A stretch of 22,786 nucleotides of DNA from an uncultured Oscillospiraceae bacterium (GTDB lineage Bacteria; Bacillota; Clostridia; Oscillospirales; Oscillospiraceae): NCBI GenBank assembly GCA_934511165.1, contig CAKSWA010000037.1, positions 1 through 22,786 on the forward strand, given 5' to 3'. How positions within the stretch are numbered: position 1 is the stretch's first letter; every line of letters begins with the position of its first letter. The translations under genes and the position numbers were made by a program. A model generated the notes under the pieces. That model was not told the DNA's origin, made no database searches, and was given only the letters and a program-made list of their open reading frames with translations. Shown here piece after piece: positions 22,568 through 22,786 of the stretch.

Positions 22568-22600
22568 AAAAAAACGCTTCGGATGCTTATTCAGGCGTTT
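22568..22600 (-). promoter_or_regulatory. Weak hairpin plus T-tract in the trkA leader
   Basis: On the trkA transcript AAACGC (22600-22595) can pair with GCGTTT (22577-22572), and a run of T follows (to 22568). It resembles a weak attenuator. The stem is only 6 bp with a 17-nt loop, so it may be chance. The leader is too short for a ydaO-type c-di-AMP riboswitch. Confidence 0.3.
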
Positions 22601-22613
22601 ATGTGGTAAGCGC

Positions 22614-22642
22614 AGTATAGCATCCGACAGCGTCGATAGCAA
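22614..22642 (-). promoter_or_regulatory. Promoter of the trkA-trkH operon
   Basis: Minus-strand -35 TTGCTA (22637-22642), 17-nt spacer, and -10 TATACT (22614-22619) preceded by TGC, an extended -10. The start would be near 22607. A 9-bp inverted repeat TCGGATGCT (22579-22587) / AGCATCCGA (22619-22627) brackets the start point. Confidence 0.7.
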
Positions 22643-22712
22643 CCGCTTCCCGTCCGGCTTGGCAGCGATTTTACATTTTACAGAAGTTTTTGGAAAAAAT
22701 TTAATTTTCTTC

Positions 22713-22742
22713 TTGACAGAATGCTATAACGTTTGCTACAAT
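22713..22742 (+). promoter_or_regulatory. Strong promoter of the tRNA gene
   Basis: -35 TTGACA (22713-22718) is perfect, the spacer is 18 nt, and -10 TACAAT (22737-22742) is preceded by TGC. An A/T-rich stretch (22688-22710) could act as an UP element. The start would be near 22749, about 12 nt before the tRNA. Confidence 0.8.
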
Positions 22743-22760
22743 GACAAAGCCGCGAAAAAC

Positions 22761-22786
22761 GGGAGCATAGCTCAGCTGGTTAGAGC
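22761..22786 (+). tRNA. tRNA, 5' part only (cut by window end)
   Basis: The 26 nt read as acceptor GGGAGCA, TA, D-stem GCTC, D-loop AGCTGGTTA and D-stem GAGC, a perfect tRNA 5' half. The anticodon lies beyond the window, so the isotype cannot be given. The strong promoter directly upstream supports it. Confidence 0.9.

Noticed and set aside
22548..22610. A c-di-AMP (ydaO-type) or other K+-linked riboswitch in the trkA leader
   Set aside because: The predicted leader is only about 60 nt, far too short for that fold, and no known core sequence is seen.
1..22786. CRISPR arrays, rRNA genes, prophage or integron structures
   Set aside because: No regularly spaced direct repeats, rRNA sequence, phage structural genes or attC-like sites were found.

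Overview
The window looks like chromosome from a moderately GC-rich Gram-positive anaerobe of class Clostridia, probably an Oscillospiraceae/Ruminococcaceae-type gut bacterium. The reasons are a Gram-positive PolC replicase, the Firmicutes gene order pyrH-frr-uppS-cdsA-dxr-rseP-ispG-polC, strong AGGAGG-type ribosome binding sites, and a RibU-like ECF substrate-binding subunit. The genus cannot be fixed from sequence alone.

Layout. (1) 1-870: an AT-rich intergenic stretch with a near-consensus promoter firing leftwards out of the window, then an IS200/IS605-type element carrying only a Y1 (HUH) transposase. (2) 876-14138: one long minus-strand cluster with tiny gaps or 1-4 nt overlaps. In transcription order it holds a beta-CASP metallo-beta-lactamase RNase, pyrH, frr, uppS, cdsA, dxr, rseP, ispG, polC, a YfcE-type phosphodiesterase and an AlkD-like DNA glycosylase. 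A TATAAT promoter precedes it and an 11-bp-stem intrinsic terminator ends it. It joins translation recycling, UMP and isoprenoid precursor synthesis, undecaprenyl-PP and phospholipid synthesis, intramembrane proteolysis and DNA replication. (3) 14142-15213: an HxlR-family regulator and a membrane-anchored XRE-type regulator transcribed divergently from overlapping promoters that share a TACAC-N5-GTGTA operator candidate.

(4) 15253-18408: an accessory block on the plus strand. It holds a 5'-truncated PPOX-type flavoprotein remnant, a RibU-like riboflavin transporter subunit, a 4Fe-4S protein gene broken by a single-base frameshift, a zinc-type macrodomain ADP-ribosyl hydrolase, a class M sirtuin (SirTM) ADP-ribosyltransferase, and the C-terminal stub of an alpha/beta hydrolase. 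The macrodomain-SirTM pair is a reversible protein ADP-ribosylation module. Here it sits beside flavin and iron-sulfur genes, with no GcvH-L or lipoate ligase visible. The block shows clear decay (three broken genes in about 3.2 kb). (5) 18458-19721: a secreted or membrane-tethered class A beta-lactamase-like serine hydrolase between terminators. (6) 19728-22642: a trkA-trkH potassium uptake operon on the minus strand with its own extended -10 promoter. (7) 22713-22786: a strong promoter and the first 26 nt of a tRNA cut by the window edge.

The most interesting parts are the SirTM/macrodomain cassette in a redox/flavin setting with its frameshifted ferredoxin-like gene, the 13-bp hairpin that buries the transposase ribosome binding site, and the shared operator between the HxlR and XRE genes.
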